Shown here piece by piece: positions 21,572-31,060 of a stretch of 64,000 bases of DNA. The stretch covers positions 44,176,002 through 44,240,001 of the forward strand of contig NC_084831.1 in the NCBI RefSeq assembly GCF_033115175.1, given 5' to 3'. The notes below the pieces were generated by a model. It saw only the letters and a program-made list of their open reading frames with translations. It did no database searches and was not told the DNA's origin. Origin of the DNA: Lepus europaeus (taxonomy: Eukaryota; Chordata; Mammalia; Lagomorpha; Leporidae). Within the stretch, counting starts at the first letter, position 1; each line of letters starts with the position of its first letter. Position numbers and translations under genes: made by a program.

Positions 21572-21897
21572 TTTAATTCTATTTTTTTTCTTTGACAGGT
21601 AGAGTTAGACAGTGAGAGAGAGAGACAGAGAGAAAGGTCTTCCTTTTTCCGTTGGTTCACCCTCCAAATGGCTGCTATGGCCGGTGCTCTGTGCCGATCT
21701 GAAGCCAGGAGCCAGATGCTTCCTCCTGGTCTCCCACATGGGTGCAGGTGCCCAAGCACCTGGGCCATCTTCCACTGCCTTCCTGGGCCACAGCAGAGAG
21801 CTGGACTGGAAGAGGAGCAGCAGAGACTAGAACCCAGCGCCCATACGGGATGCTGGCGCCACAGGTGGAGGATTAGCCTAGTGAGCCACGGCGCCAG
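21572..21897 (-). mobile_element. CSINE, young type, in L1
   Basis: Reverse copy ending 'gagccacggcgccagcc'. It adjoins another reverse CSINE; the pair shares outer repeats 'ccaacagt' (21550-21557, 22298-22305). Confidence 0.9.
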
Positions 21898-21902
21898 CCA
21901 CC

Positions 21903-22290
21903 AGGTTTCTTTCTTTCTTTCTTTTTTTTTTTTTTTTTAAGGATTTGTTTATTTATTTGAGAGAGTTACACAGAAAGAAAAGGAAAGGCAGGGAGAGAGA
22001 GAGAGATCTTCCCTCCGCTGGTTCACTCCCAAAATGGCCCCAATGGCCAGAGAGGGGCCTGTCCAAAGCCAGGAACCAGGAGTTTCTTCCAGGTTTCCTG
22101 GGAGCCAGGAGCTTCTTCTGGGTCTCCCACATGGGTGTAGGGGTCCAAGAACTTGGGCATCTTCCACTGCTTTTCCAGACCACAGCAGAGAGCTGAATCG
22201 GAAGTGGAGCAGCAAGGACTCAAACCGGTGCCTATGGGATGCCAGCACTGCAGGTGGCAGCTTTATCCGTTATGCCACTTCACCGACCCC
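21903..22290 (-). mobile_element. CSINE, classic type, with an internal duplication
   Basis: Opens '(tttc)n' and poly(T). Inside, the segment around 'ccaggagcttcttctgggtctcc' is preceded by a diverged second version, 'ccaggagtttcttccaggtttcc' (22075-22098), a tandem duplication of about 32 bases absent from other copies. Confidence 0.87.
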
Positions 22291-22465
22291 CCACCCCCCA
22301 ACAGTTTCTTAGTGTAGTCTTTTGGATCTCCTATATAGGACCATGTCATCTGCAATTAGGGATAGTTTGATTTCCTCCTTTTCAATTTGTATCCCTTTCA
22401 TTTCTTTTTCTTGCCTAATGGCTCTGGCTAAAACTTCCAGGACTATAATAAATAGCAATGGTGAG

Positions 22466-22797
22466 GCCAGTGCCGTGGCTCACTAGGCTAATCCTCCGCC
22501 TGAGGCGCTGGCACCCTGGGTCCTAGTCCAGGTTAGGGTGCCAGATTCTGTCCTGGTTGCTCCTCTTCCAGTCCAGCTCTCTGCTGTGGCCCGGGAGTAC
22601 AGTGGAGGATGGCCCAGGTCCTTGGGCCCTGCGCCCGCATGGGAGACCAGGAGGAAGCACCTGGCACCTGGCTTTGGATCAGCGCAGCGCCGGCCATAGC
22701 AGCCATTTGTGGGGTGACCCAATGGAAAAGTAAGACCTTTCTCTCTGTCTTTCTCTCTCTCTCTAACTCTGCCTGTCAAAAAAAAAAAAAAAAAAAA
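22466..22797 (+). mobile_element. CSINE, young type, in L1
   Basis: The 12-base target-site duplication 'agcaatggtgag' lies at 22454-22465 and 22798-22809. Confidence 0.94.
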
Positions 22798-23161
22798 AGC
22801 AATGGTGAGAGTGGGCATCCTTGTCTGGTTCTGGATCTTAGGGGGAATGCTTCCAGCTTTTCCCCATTCAGTAGGATGCTGGCCATGGGTTTGTCATAAA
22901 TTGCCTTGATTGTGTTGAGGAACGTTCCTTCTATATACAACTTGCTTAAGGTTCTCATCATGAAAGGGTGTTGTATTTTATCAAACGCTTTCTCTGCATC
23001 TTTTGAGATAACCATATGTTTTTTGTTCTTGTTTGTTAATGTGGATGTATCACATTTATTGATTTGCAAATATTGAACCATCCCTGCATACTTTGGATAA
23101 ATCCCACTTGTCCCATGTAATGATTTTTCTGATGTGTTGTTGGATTCGATTAGCTAATATT

Positions 23162-23266
23162 TCTTTTATTTTTAAGATTTATTTATTTATTTGAAAGTCA
23201 GAGTTACACAGAGAGCGGAGAGGCAGAGAGAGAGAGGGAGAGAGAGAAAGAGGAGTGCCAGCCCCA
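23162..23266 (-). mobile_element. CSINE, severely internally deleted, in L1
   Basis: The tail region 'tttaagatttatttatttatttg' and AG tract join directly to the head end 'agtgccagcccc', so about 230 bases of body are gone. The flanking repeat 'attagct' (23149-23155, 23267-23273) shows both original ends are kept. Confidence 0.85.
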
Positions 23267-24230
23267 ATTAGCTCCTATTTCATTGAGGCTTTTTGCATCC
23301 ACATTCATCAAGGATATTGGTCTATTGTTCTCTTTCTCTGTTGTACCTTCTTCTGGCTTAGGAATTAAGGTGATGCAGGCTTCATAGAAGGAGTTTGGAG
23401 GTTTCCATTCCTTTCAATTGTTTTGAATAGCTTGAGAAGAATTGGAGCTAGTTCTTCTTTTAATGTCTGGTAGAATTCAGTAGTGGAGCCATCTGGTCCT
23501 GGGCTTTTCTTTGTTGGGAGGGTCTTAATTACTGATTCAATTTCCATCTTTGTTATTGGTCTGATTAGGTTTTCTATGTCTTCATGACTCAATTTAGGTA
23601 GGTTTTATGTGTCCAGGAATCTATCCATTTCTTATAGGTTTTCCAATTTGTTGGCATATAGCTCTTTGTAGTAATTCCTGATGGTTCTTTTTATTTATGT
23701 GATATCTGTTATTACATTTCCTTTTTCATCTCTGATTTTATTGGTTTGGGTCTTCTCCCTCTTTTTTTTTTTTTTAAGTAAGTTGGGCCAATGACCCAGA
23801 TGTCCATCAACTGTTGCCTGGATAAAGAAATTATGGTGTATATATACACTATGGAGTACTACTCGGATATAAAAAAACAAAAACAAAACAAAAAACCATG
23901 AAATCCTGTCTTTTGCAACAAGATGGACTCAACTGGAAACCATTATACTTAGTGAAATAAGCCAGCCCAACAAGACAGATATCATGTTTTCCCTGATCCG
24001 AGGTAACTAATAGAGTACCTGAAATGTAATGCATTGGAGTGAAATAGACATTTTGAGATTCTGTGATTGTTTACAGCCCTTGTCTCTTCCACCGAGGAAC
24101 AGTGGTTTTGTTGTTGTTGTTGTTTTCTTTTCTTCAAATTATATTTTGAACTCTTTTACTAAATGAAGGGTTAACTATATGATCATTAAACAAACTGAAA
24201 ATAGATCTTTGTAAAAATTAAGAGTAGGGG

Positions 24231-24481
24231 GCTGGCGCTGCAGCACAGGTTAAAGTGCTGGCTTGAAGCGCCAGCATCCCATACGGGTGCTGATTCTGGC
24301 CTTAGCTGCTCCTCTTCCGATCCAGCTCTCTGCTATGGTCTGGGAAAACAGTGGAAGATGGCCCCTGCCCTTGGGCCCCTGAACTCAAGTGGGAGACTCG
24401 GAAAAAGCTCCTGGCTCCTGGTTTTGGATTGGCTCTGCTCTGGCCATTGCAGCCATTTGGGGAGTGAACCAGTGGATGGAC

Positions 24482-24526
<45 letters not shown>

Positions 24527-24560
24527 GTAACTCTTTCAAATAAATAAAAATAAATCTTAA
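24231..24560 (+). mobile_element. CSINE ('ctggcttgaag' head variant) with a long flanking duplication
   Basis: Starts 'ctggcgctgcagcacagg', (CT)n at 24484-24527, tail 'caaataaataaaaataaatctt'. The preceding 45 bases (24186-24230) are repeated with about 95% identity at 24915-24960, after this SINE and the young copy nested in its tail. Confidence 0.9.
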
Positions 24561-24569
24561 AAAAAGTTA

Positions 24570-24912
24570 ATGGCCGGCGCTGTGGTTCAATAGACTAATC
24601 CTCCGCCTGCAGTGCCGGCACACCAGGTTCTAGTCCCGATCGGGGTGCCGGATTCTGTCCCGGTTGCCCCTCTTCCAGGCCAGCTCTCTGCTGTGGCCTG
24701 GGAGTGCAGTGGAGTATGGCCCAAGTACTTGGGCCCTGCACCCCATGGGAGACCAGGAGAAGCACTTGGCTCCAGGCTTCAAATCCGCGTGATGCGCTGG
24801 CTGCAGCGCGCCGGCCACGGTGGCCATTGGAGGGTGAACCAACAGCAAAGGAAGACCTTTCTCTCTGTCTCTCTCTCTCTCACTGTCCACTCTGCCTGTC
24901 AAAAAAAAAAAA
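24570..24912 (+). mobile_element. CSINE, young type, in a SINE tail
   Basis: Starts 'tggccggcgctgtggttcaatag'; flanks 'aaaaaaagttaa' on both sides (about 24559 and 24907). Confidence 0.91.
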
Positions 24913-24960
24913 AGTTAAGCAAACTGAAAATAGATCTTTGTAAAAATTAAAGAGTAGGGG

Positions 24961-25277
24961 GCTGGCGCTGTGGCACAATGGGTTAATGCCCTGGCCTGAA
25001 GTGCCAGTATCCCATATAGACACTTGTTCTAGTCCTGGCTGCTCCACTTCTGATCCAGCTCTCTGCTATGGCCTGGGATAGCAGTGGAAGATGGCCCAAG
25101 TCCTTGGGCCCCTGCACCCACATGGGTGACCCAGAAGAAGCTCCTGGCTCCTGGCTGTGGACTGGAGCAGTTCCAGCTGTTGCGGCCATCAGGGGAGTGA
25201 ACCATTGGATAGAAGATCTCTCTCTGTCTCTGCCTCTCTCTGTAACTCTTTCAAATAAATAAAATAAACCTTTTTAA
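24961..25277 (+). mobile_element. CSINE ('ctggcctgaag' head variant)
   Basis: Starts 'gctggcgctgtggcacaatggg'. Its left flank '..aaaattaaagagtagg' (about 24945-24959) recurs after its tail as 'aaaattaagagtagg' (about 25278-25292). It hit the second copy of the same L1 target used by the CSINE at 24231. Confidence 0.9.
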
Positions 25278-25492
25278 AAAATTAAGAGTAGGAATGTGAA
25301 AGCGAGAAGGAGGAAGAGTTAGAGTGTGGGCAGAAGGGAGGGTGGGGGAAGTGTCAATATGTTCCTAAATCTGTACATATGAAATACATGAGACTTGTAT
25401 AACTCAAATAAAAATTTTTTTAAAAAAAGTTGAGGAAAAAAAAGATGTTCTTTCCAGTGACCAAAGGAAGGCACATTTAAAATAGTGTTTTT

Positions 25493-25824
25493 GGTGGCCA
25501 GCCCTGTGGCGCAGCTGGTTAACACCCTGGCCTGAAGTGCCGGCATTCCATATGGGATCCGGTTCGAATTCCAGCTGCTCCACTTCCTATCCAGCTCTCT
25601 GGTATAGCCTGGGAAAGCAGTAGAAGATGGTGCAAGTTCTTGGGCCCCTGTACCCTTGTGGGAGACCCGGAAGAAGCTCCTGGCTCCTGGCTTCGGATCA
25701 GCACAGCTCCAACCATTGGGGCCAACTGGGGAATGAACCAGCAGATGGAAGACCTCTCTCTCTCTCTGCCTCTCCTTCTCTCTCTGTGTAACTCTTTCAA
25801 GTAAATAAATAAATCTTTTTTAAA
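25493..25824 (+). mobile_element. CSINE, classic type
   Basis: The 13-base target-site duplication 'aaatagtgttttt' lies at 25480-25492 and 25825-25837. Confidence 0.94.
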
Positions 25825-25844
25825 AAATAGTGTTTTTAAAATAT

Positions 25845-26740
25845 ATTAGATTAACAAAGATTGCGATCCTGTGTTTGTGAGGATGCTGGGAAGTCAGCAT
25901 CCTACGCGCCTCTGGTGGGAATACAGTGGAAGCCTCTTCAGAGAGCTACTTGGCAATATGCAGTTAATTTAAAATCTGCTTATATTTTAGACATCAACGT
26001 CTAAGTATGTATCCTACAGAAATTCTCACACTTTGTACAATTTTTGTTGCTGTTCTGGTTGTTCTTGTAATAGAAACAACAGGACCATTTTTTGTGGTTC
26101 AATGGGTTAAGCCTCTGCTCGCCATGCCTGGATCCCTGCAGGCTGTCCTGGCTCTTCTGCTTTGCACTCAACTTCCTGCTGATGCACCTGGGAAGGCAGT
26201 GGAAGACGCCCAAGTGCTTGGGCCCCTGCCTCTCATATGGGAGACCAGGAAGGAATTCCTGGCTTCTGACTTCAGCCTGGCCCAGACCTGGCTATTGTGA
26301 TCATTTGGGGAGTGAACCAAGGGATGGAAATCTCTCTCTCTCTCTCCCTCTGTCACTCTGCCTTTCAAATGAAAAAAAAAAAAAATTTTTTTTAAAAGAA
26401 GCAACAAATGCTCAATAATATACTTGAATGCAATGTAGACAGTATCAAAAATAAAATGGTGCTGTTCATACCAGCATTGAAAGGTAGTTTGTATTGTTAG
26501 GTGAAAAGAGAAGCTGCATAGTATAACTTAAATTTTTGTTTTAAAATTAACCTTTGGTATATTCATAGAAAAAGAGCCGAGGGAAAACACACTGAATTGT
26601 TAATAGTTGCTATCCATAGGCTGAAATGGAGAAAGAAATAGTGTGCAGAGGGCTTCCACGGTTTGTATTCCATACTTATTTTTATAGTAATATTTTACTT
26701 CTGTAAGCAGACAAAATAGTAAAAATACCTTTTAAAGACA
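25845..26740 (+). mobile_element. L1-like (L1M) 3' sequence, interrupted
   Basis: 'gttagtgaggatgctggg'-type sequence (25873-25900), 'agctacttggcaatatgc' and 'agtatgtatcctacagaaattctcac' follow the order of old L1 3' regions, and the part right of the SINE has the usual A/T-rich L1-like character ('aaaatggtgctgttcatacc'). The right part is less certain. Confidence 0.5.
26088..26400 (+). mobile_element. CSINE, old type, head shortened
   Basis: The head is reduced to 'tttgtggttcaatgggttaagcc'. Ends 'cctttcaaatgaaaaaaaaaaaaa'. Confidence 0.82.
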
Positions 26741-26859
26741 GGATGTCTTAGGACAGGTATAGCATCTCCATTTTAAAAGGGAAGTTGAGAGAAGTATAAT
26801 TATTTCCTCAAGGTCACACAAGCCACCTTGGCCTCCCACAAAGGATTACGCATCCCTGA

Positions 26860-27330
26860 GCCAACAGGACCCGCCCCGCGGGGGGACTCGGCCAATCACG
26901 TTTGACGTGAGGTCACTTTGAAGGTCTGGGATTGGTGCTCGTGTCGTTGGCCGGGTTGCTGCCAGTTCGCCAGCCTCCGGCTTGGTCCCTGGGGCCCCTG
27001 GGCCCTGGAGGCGCTCTGCCCTTCCGGCTGTTGGTCAGGCAGTGGCCCGCGCCCGCAGGGACCTCGGCCCTCTCACCCCGCGTCACCCCCGGTGCCCGCT
27101 CCGGACTCCAGGTTGGGACAGCGGTCAGCCCCGCTCGGACTCGCGTTCCAGCCGCGCGGATTACACGCCGCGCCGTCCCCGAGTGCCCCGCCTGGCCTCC
27201 GGCCGGCGCCGACAGTTCCGCAGCAGAACTCGGGGCGCCCTCTGTTTCTCTGCCTGTCCCTGGCACTCGGCTCTGCAGAAGAGGACCGAGGTCTGGGGAG
27301 GAGGGGCTTGTCCTGCGGCACACCCGAGTC
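26860..27330. promoter_or_regulatory. Orphan CpG island with promoter-like motifs
   Basis: This 470-base CG-dense stretch lies 10 kb from COA7 exon 1 and 30 kb from ZYG11B, far from either start. Near its left edge are a forward CCAAT box (26892-26896) and a reverse one (ATTGG, 26931-26935), 39 bases apart. Between them TGACGTGA (26903-26910) overlaps AGGTCA (26910-26915). Opposed CCAAT boxes around a CRE-like core are typical of NF-Y-driven TATA-less promoters. Open frames here (for example 281 codons from 26918) look like GC-rich chance frames. It could be the start of a non-coding RNA, an enhancer, or a gene lost or unannotated elsewhere. Confidence 0.7.
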
Positions 27331-27434
27331 AGCGCCGAGACCCCACCTCCTCCTGACAGAGGTCCTCCTGCCTGCTCTCTCCTCCCTGCCCCTGCCCACG
27401 TCTGGAAGGGAGGCGGCCAGGGTTATCCGGGGTG

Positions 27435-27590
27435 TCGAGGGCTGCATAATCGCTAACCTTGCAAGTCCGCGGTTGCTGCGAGACCTTGGACAAGTTGCCA
27501 CACTTCTCTGGCCTCATTTCTCTCATCCAGTCTGGGCCATTTCTCTCCACTCTATTCACCTCGTAGGACTACATGAGAAACTGGGAGGCT
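27435..27590 (+). repeat. MIR element at the island edge
   Basis: 'gcgagaccttggacaagttgccac..ctctggcctcatttctctcatcc' and 'cctcgtaggactacatgag' follow the MIR core in plus orientation. CpGs remain in its left part. Confidence 0.7.
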
Positions 27591-27621
27591 GGTTGGTGTA
27601 CAGCGACGGCATTCAAAATAT

Positions 27622-27780
27622 GGTCCCTCAACCAGCAGCATCAGGATCACCTGGGCACTTGTTAGCACTACCTATTTGTTCCACCCCCGCCTTAGATCTC
27701 CTGGATTGGAAGCCCTGGGTGTGGGCCCAGCACTCTGCTTTTCTAGGTGATTCGGACACATGATAAGATCTGAGAACCAG
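27622..27780 (+). mobile_element. MER5A-like hAT-Charlie transposon
   Basis: 'atggtccctcaaccagcagcatcaggatcacctgggcacttgttag', 'gtgggcccagcactctg' and 'tctgagaaccagtg' follow the non-autonomous element MER5A in order and length. Confidence 0.8.
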
Positions 27781-27804
27781 TGGTGTACAAAGAGCAAGAC
27801 CATC

Positions 27805-28040
27805 GTGTTTGGAGTCAGACAGCTCTGGGTTCTTCTAAACGCGTCTTGGTTCTGCCTTGAACCATTGGGAGGCCTCGGGCAAAACATTTCACCTACCTGC
27901 TCCTCCGTTGAATTATCTATGAAACAGAGCTAACCATTGTATCTCCCTGCCAGAATTGTGTCTTCGTTCCTTGACAATTTTTTGATACTTATTGTATGAT
28001 AAGCATTTTCCTTAGTTTTTGTTTGTTTTGTCCCCTGAAC

Positions 28041-28071
<31 letters not shown>

Positions 28072-28205
28072 CACCAAAAAACTCTATCCTCATGTAGTAT
28101 ACATCCTAATGGGAATTGTGAGGATTAATTTAGATAATTATGATAGCGATGTAGAAAGCTTAGTACAACCTGGCACATAGTAAGCACTCAGCAAATGCCA
28201 GTTTA
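27805..28205 (+). repeat. MIR element, split by an insertion with an (AAAAC)n tract
   Basis: The left half ends 'ccctgccagaattgtg' (27960) and the right half resumes 'ggaattgtgaggattaatttag' (28114), ending 'cctggcacatagtaagcactcagcaaatg'. The 27961-28113 insert carries a T-rich arm (28015-28031) facing an (AAAAC)n arm (28039-28070). Confidence 0.72.
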
Positions 28206-28261
28206 TATGAAGGATAGGGAAACGGCTTGGAGATGGGGCAGTTTGGTATTGGACTGATGTA

Positions 28262-28570
28262 TCGGTCAGCTTTTCCTTACTCCAGTTAAAATACTGGAGA
28301 GGACCTTTTACAAAGGAAGGTGGCTTATCTGGGGTCATGGTTTTGGGGGTTCACAGTGCAAGCTTGGGCAGCCCCATTAGTCTGGTGTCTGATGAAGGCA
28401 GTAACTGGTGAGCCTGGAAGTGGAAAGAAGCAGGGAGCATGCTTGGCTGCCCTCTGTGTGGTCTCTCCTTACAACACCACCATGGTTCAATCGGAGGATC
28501 CCACCCTGGCAGCCTAATCCGGTCAACCACTTTCCAAGGCCCCGTCTGCAGATGCTTTGATTGGATTAAA
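28262..28570 (+). repeat. Ancient LTR-like interspersed repeat
   Basis: It opens 'gtatcggtcagcttttccttactcc' and has 'aagcttgggcagccccattag' and 'tcctggcagcc'-type phrases resembling the mammalian repeat that starts 'gtcagtttgctagggctgcc'. The same family seems present at 59815. I cannot name it reliably. Confidence 0.4.
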
Positions 28571-28575
28571 TTCTA

Positions 28576-28916
28576 GGGGCTGGCACTGTGGTGTAGCGGG
28601 TAAAGCCGCCACCTGCGGTGCAGGCATCCCATATGGGTGCCGGTTCGAGTCCTGGCTGCTCCACTTCCGATCTAGCTCTCTGCTATGGCCTGGGAAAGCA
28701 GTAGAAGATGGCTCAAGTCCTGGGGCCCCTGCACCCACATAGGAGACCTGGAAGAAGCTCCTGGCTCCTGGCTTCTGATTGGCACAGCTCCAGCCATTGT
28801 GGCCAACTGGGGAGTGAAGCAGAGGATGGAAGACCTCTCTCTCTCTCTCTGCCTCTCCTTCTCTGTGTAACTCTGGCTTTCAAGTAAATAAATAAATCTT
28901 AAAAAAAAAAAAAAAA
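28576..28916 (+). mobile_element. CSINE, classic type, near-consensus
   Basis: Starts 'ggggctggcactgtggtgtagcggg'; the flanks 'aaattcta' (28568-28575, 28933-28940) are a plausible target-site duplication. Confidence 0.93.
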
Positions 28917-29118
28917 GTATTTCCTTAAAAAAAAATTCTATTGGTGCCATTCACATAAGATTCTGGGGGTCAAGCCCTTAACACCTAGGCCTGAGGAGCA
29001 CCCAAGCTACTTACAAACCACAATGGCTAAGTTCTGAGAATTGTCTGATTCACGCTTTTGCCATCAGAATCCTATACATGGCCTCGTACAGAGTAGGGTT
29101 TGGCAAATACTTGATGAA

Positions 29119-29430
29119 GGGGGCTGGTGCTGTAGCATAGCAGGTAAAGCCACCAAACGTAGTACCAGCATCCCATATGGTCACAGGTTCAAGTTCCACT
29201 GATCCACTTCTGATCCAGCTCTCTGCTAATGTGCCTGGGAAAGCAGTGGAAAGATGACCCAAGTCCTTGCAACCTGCACCCATGTGGGAGACCTAGAAGA
29301 AGCTCCAGGCTTGTGGCTTCGGATAGGCCCAGCTCAGGCCATTGCAGCCATTTGGGGAATGAAACCTCTCTCTTTCTCTGCCTCTGCCTCTCCATAGCTC
29401 TGTCTTTCAAATAGATAAATATTTTTAAAA
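29119..29430 (+). mobile_element. CSINE, classic type
   Basis: Starts 'gggggctggtgctgtagcatag' and ends 'caaatagataaatattttt'. 28941-29118 has nothing recognised. Confidence 0.88.
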
Positions 29431-29719
29431 TTATTGATGAATACATGAACACAAATTAGAGATTAATTAATAGGGACAGCTCTTTGGTCTGAAGGGGTTT
29501 CCCCTGTAATCCATCTTTAGAACTCACAGTTCAATAACAAACCACACACTCCAATAAACTGTCCCCCCCTCACATTTGTGTATTTCTCTCTTTCCTGTTG
29601 TTGAAAGGTAACAATCACTTGTTGTGATGGGTCTGAAATGCAGTTAGCCTGTGATAAATCCGTGTTGAATGGATGCATGAACACCTCAAGCAACCTGGAA
29701 ATTGGCTGGAAATAGTCCT

Positions 29720-29860
29720 GGAAGCGGGGGTCAGGAGGCTCCACTTCTAATTCCTGTTCTGCCACTTCTGTAGTGTTTGGCTTTGGATAAATCCATTCCC
29801 TTTTCAGATCCTCAGTCTTCCTTTCTGTAAAATGGGATTCCCCATCTCTGCCCCACACCA
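29720..29860 (+). repeat. MIR element
   Basis: 'ggaggctccacttctaattcctgttctgccac' and 'agatcctcagtcttcctttctgtaaaatggg' are MIR core in plus orientation. The flanks 29431-29720 and 29860-30090 show nothing else. Confidence 0.75.
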
Positions 29861-30089
29861 ATGCGAGGAAGAGACAGACCAACCTGAATGCCTAAGCTTT
29901 AAGGAAGTTTCACGCAACCAGTCACCTATCTTACCTCTCAGGAAGAACAGCTGAAAGCAGTAAGGAGATAAGGTAGGCATATATCTTTGCAAATTTTAAA
30001 ACACTATAAAAATTTCAGAGGACGCCATTTCTCGCTGGATAATTTGCAGAACTTACAGGTTGGAAACGAGGACTCTGAATCCTTGCTAC

Positions 30090-30577
30090 TCAAAGTGGGA
30101 TCTGAAGGCCAGCGGCATCCATGCTCCTGGAGATCTTGAGAGAACTGGAGAAGCATTCCCACCTCCCAACCCTACTAAACCAGAATCTGCATTTTTGTAA
30201 AAAAAGATTTATGTATTAATTTAATTTAAAAGGTAGAACTATGGGTGTATTGGTGGTGATGGTGGGGAGACAGAAAGGGGTCTTCCATCTGCTGGTTCAC
30301 TTCCTACATGGCTTTAACAGCCTGGGCTGGGTAAGGCCAAAGCCAGGAGAGCCAGGGGGTCCATCTGGGCCTCCCATGTGGTTGGCAGGGGTCCAAGTAC
30401 TTGGGCCATGATCCACTGCCTTCCCAGGCACATCATCAGGAGGCTGAGACTCTATCTGGCAGCTCCAGTATGGGATGCTGGCACTGCAGGCAGCAGCTTA
30501 ACCTGCTACCCAATCTGCTTTTTAACAAGATCGCCAGGTGCCTCAGGTGCACAGTGAAGCTTAAGAAGCACTGCCCT
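30090..30577 (+). mobile_element. MER5A-like transposon, split by a CSINE
   Basis: The left half is 'tactcaaagtgggatctgaaggccagcggcatcc..actaaaccagaatctgcat' (30090-30194) and the right half is 'ttaacaagatcgccaggtgcctcaggtgc..taagaagcactg' (30520-30573). Confidence 0.8.
30195..30515 (-). mobile_element. CSINE, classic type, in MER5A
   Basis: Reverse copy from 'tgtaaaaaaagatttatg' to 'cagcttaacctgctaccc'. Confidence 0.85.
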
Positions 30578-30947
30578 GGCCGGCGCCGTGGCTCAACAGG
30601 CTAATCCTCCGCCTTGCGGCGCCGGCACACCGGGTTCTAGTCCCGGTCGGGGCACCGATCCTGTCCCGGTTGCCCCTCTTCCAGGCCAGCTCTCTGCTGT
30701 GGCCAGGGAGTGCAGTGGAGGATGGCCCAAGTGTTTGGGCTCTGCACCCCAGGGGAGACCAGGAGAAGCACCTGGCTCCTGCCATCGGAACAGCGCGGTG
30801 CGCTGGCCGCAGCGCGCTACCGCGGCGGCCATTGGAGGGTGAACCAACGGCAAAGGAAGACCTTTCTCTCTGTCTCTCTCTCACTGTCCACTCTGCCTGT
30901 CAAAAATAAAAAAAAAAAAAAATTAAAAAAAAAAATTAAAAAAAAAA
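30578..30947 (+). mobile_element. CSINE, youngest subtype, full length
   Basis: A perfect 15-base target-site duplication 'aagaagcactgccct' lies at 30563-30577 and 30948-30962. It has the subtype marks 'ggcaccgatcctg', 'ccatcggaacagcgc' and 'gcgcgctaccgcggcggcc', shared with the copy at 52524. Confidence 0.96.
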
Positions 30948-31060
30948 AAGAAGCACTGCCCTAAATCAGACTCACAGGATGTTTGCTCTGAAAAGATTTT
31001 CAAAATCGTCTTCACCTCTCATTTCACAGATGAGTATGGGGCTACGAGGAAAGGGACTTG

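Larger units (their letters stand above)
20661..23762 (-). mobile_element. L1 insertion, inverted 5' segment (ORF2 reverse-transcriptase region)
   Basis: Read on the minus strand this is L1 ORF2 from just upstream of the reverse-transcriptase domain to near its C-terminus. Landmarks are '[18 protein letters not shown]' and 'KKSPGPDG' (23365-23592), '[13 protein letters not shown]' and '[10 protein letters not shown]' (22776-23081), an 'IADD' motif where active elements have F/YADD (about 22345), and the 'NFKTYYRAV' region at the left end. Stops, frameshifts and five inserted SINEs make it dead. Together with 23777-25441, which is L1 3' sequence on the opposite strand, it forms one insertion with a 5' inversion. 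A 10-base repeat 'aagatgttct' flanks the whole (20651-20660 and 25442-25451). Confidence 0.88.
23777..25441 (+). mobile_element. L1 insertion, sense 3' segment and tail
   Basis: This half carries L1 3' sequence in plus orientation: 'ccagatgtccatcaactgttgcctgg', 'gtgtatatatacactatggagtac', 'tcttttgcaacaagatgg', 'agtgaaataagccag', 'gttttccctgatccgagg' and the terminal 'gtatgaaatacatgagacttg..aactcaaataaaaattttttt'. Three SINEs interrupt it. The junction with the inverted half is a run of about 15 T at 23762-23776. Some L1 sequence between the two halves is missing. Confidence 0.88.

Noticed and set aside
22776-23592. Functional reverse transcriptase
   Set aside because: The frames are L1 ORF2 pieces broken by stops and SINEs and with an altered catalytic motif.
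26918-27763. 281-codon plus-strand open frame over the orphan CpG island
   Set aside because: It starts in GC-rich DNA, runs through a MIR and a MER5A-like transposon, and its composition (P, S, A, R, G, L) is that of a chance frame in CG-rich sequence.
28576-28660. tRNA gene suggested by A-box and B-box sequences in SINE heads
   Set aside because: CSINE heads derive from a tRNA but do not fold into a full cloverleaf with acceptor stem; they are SINE promoters.
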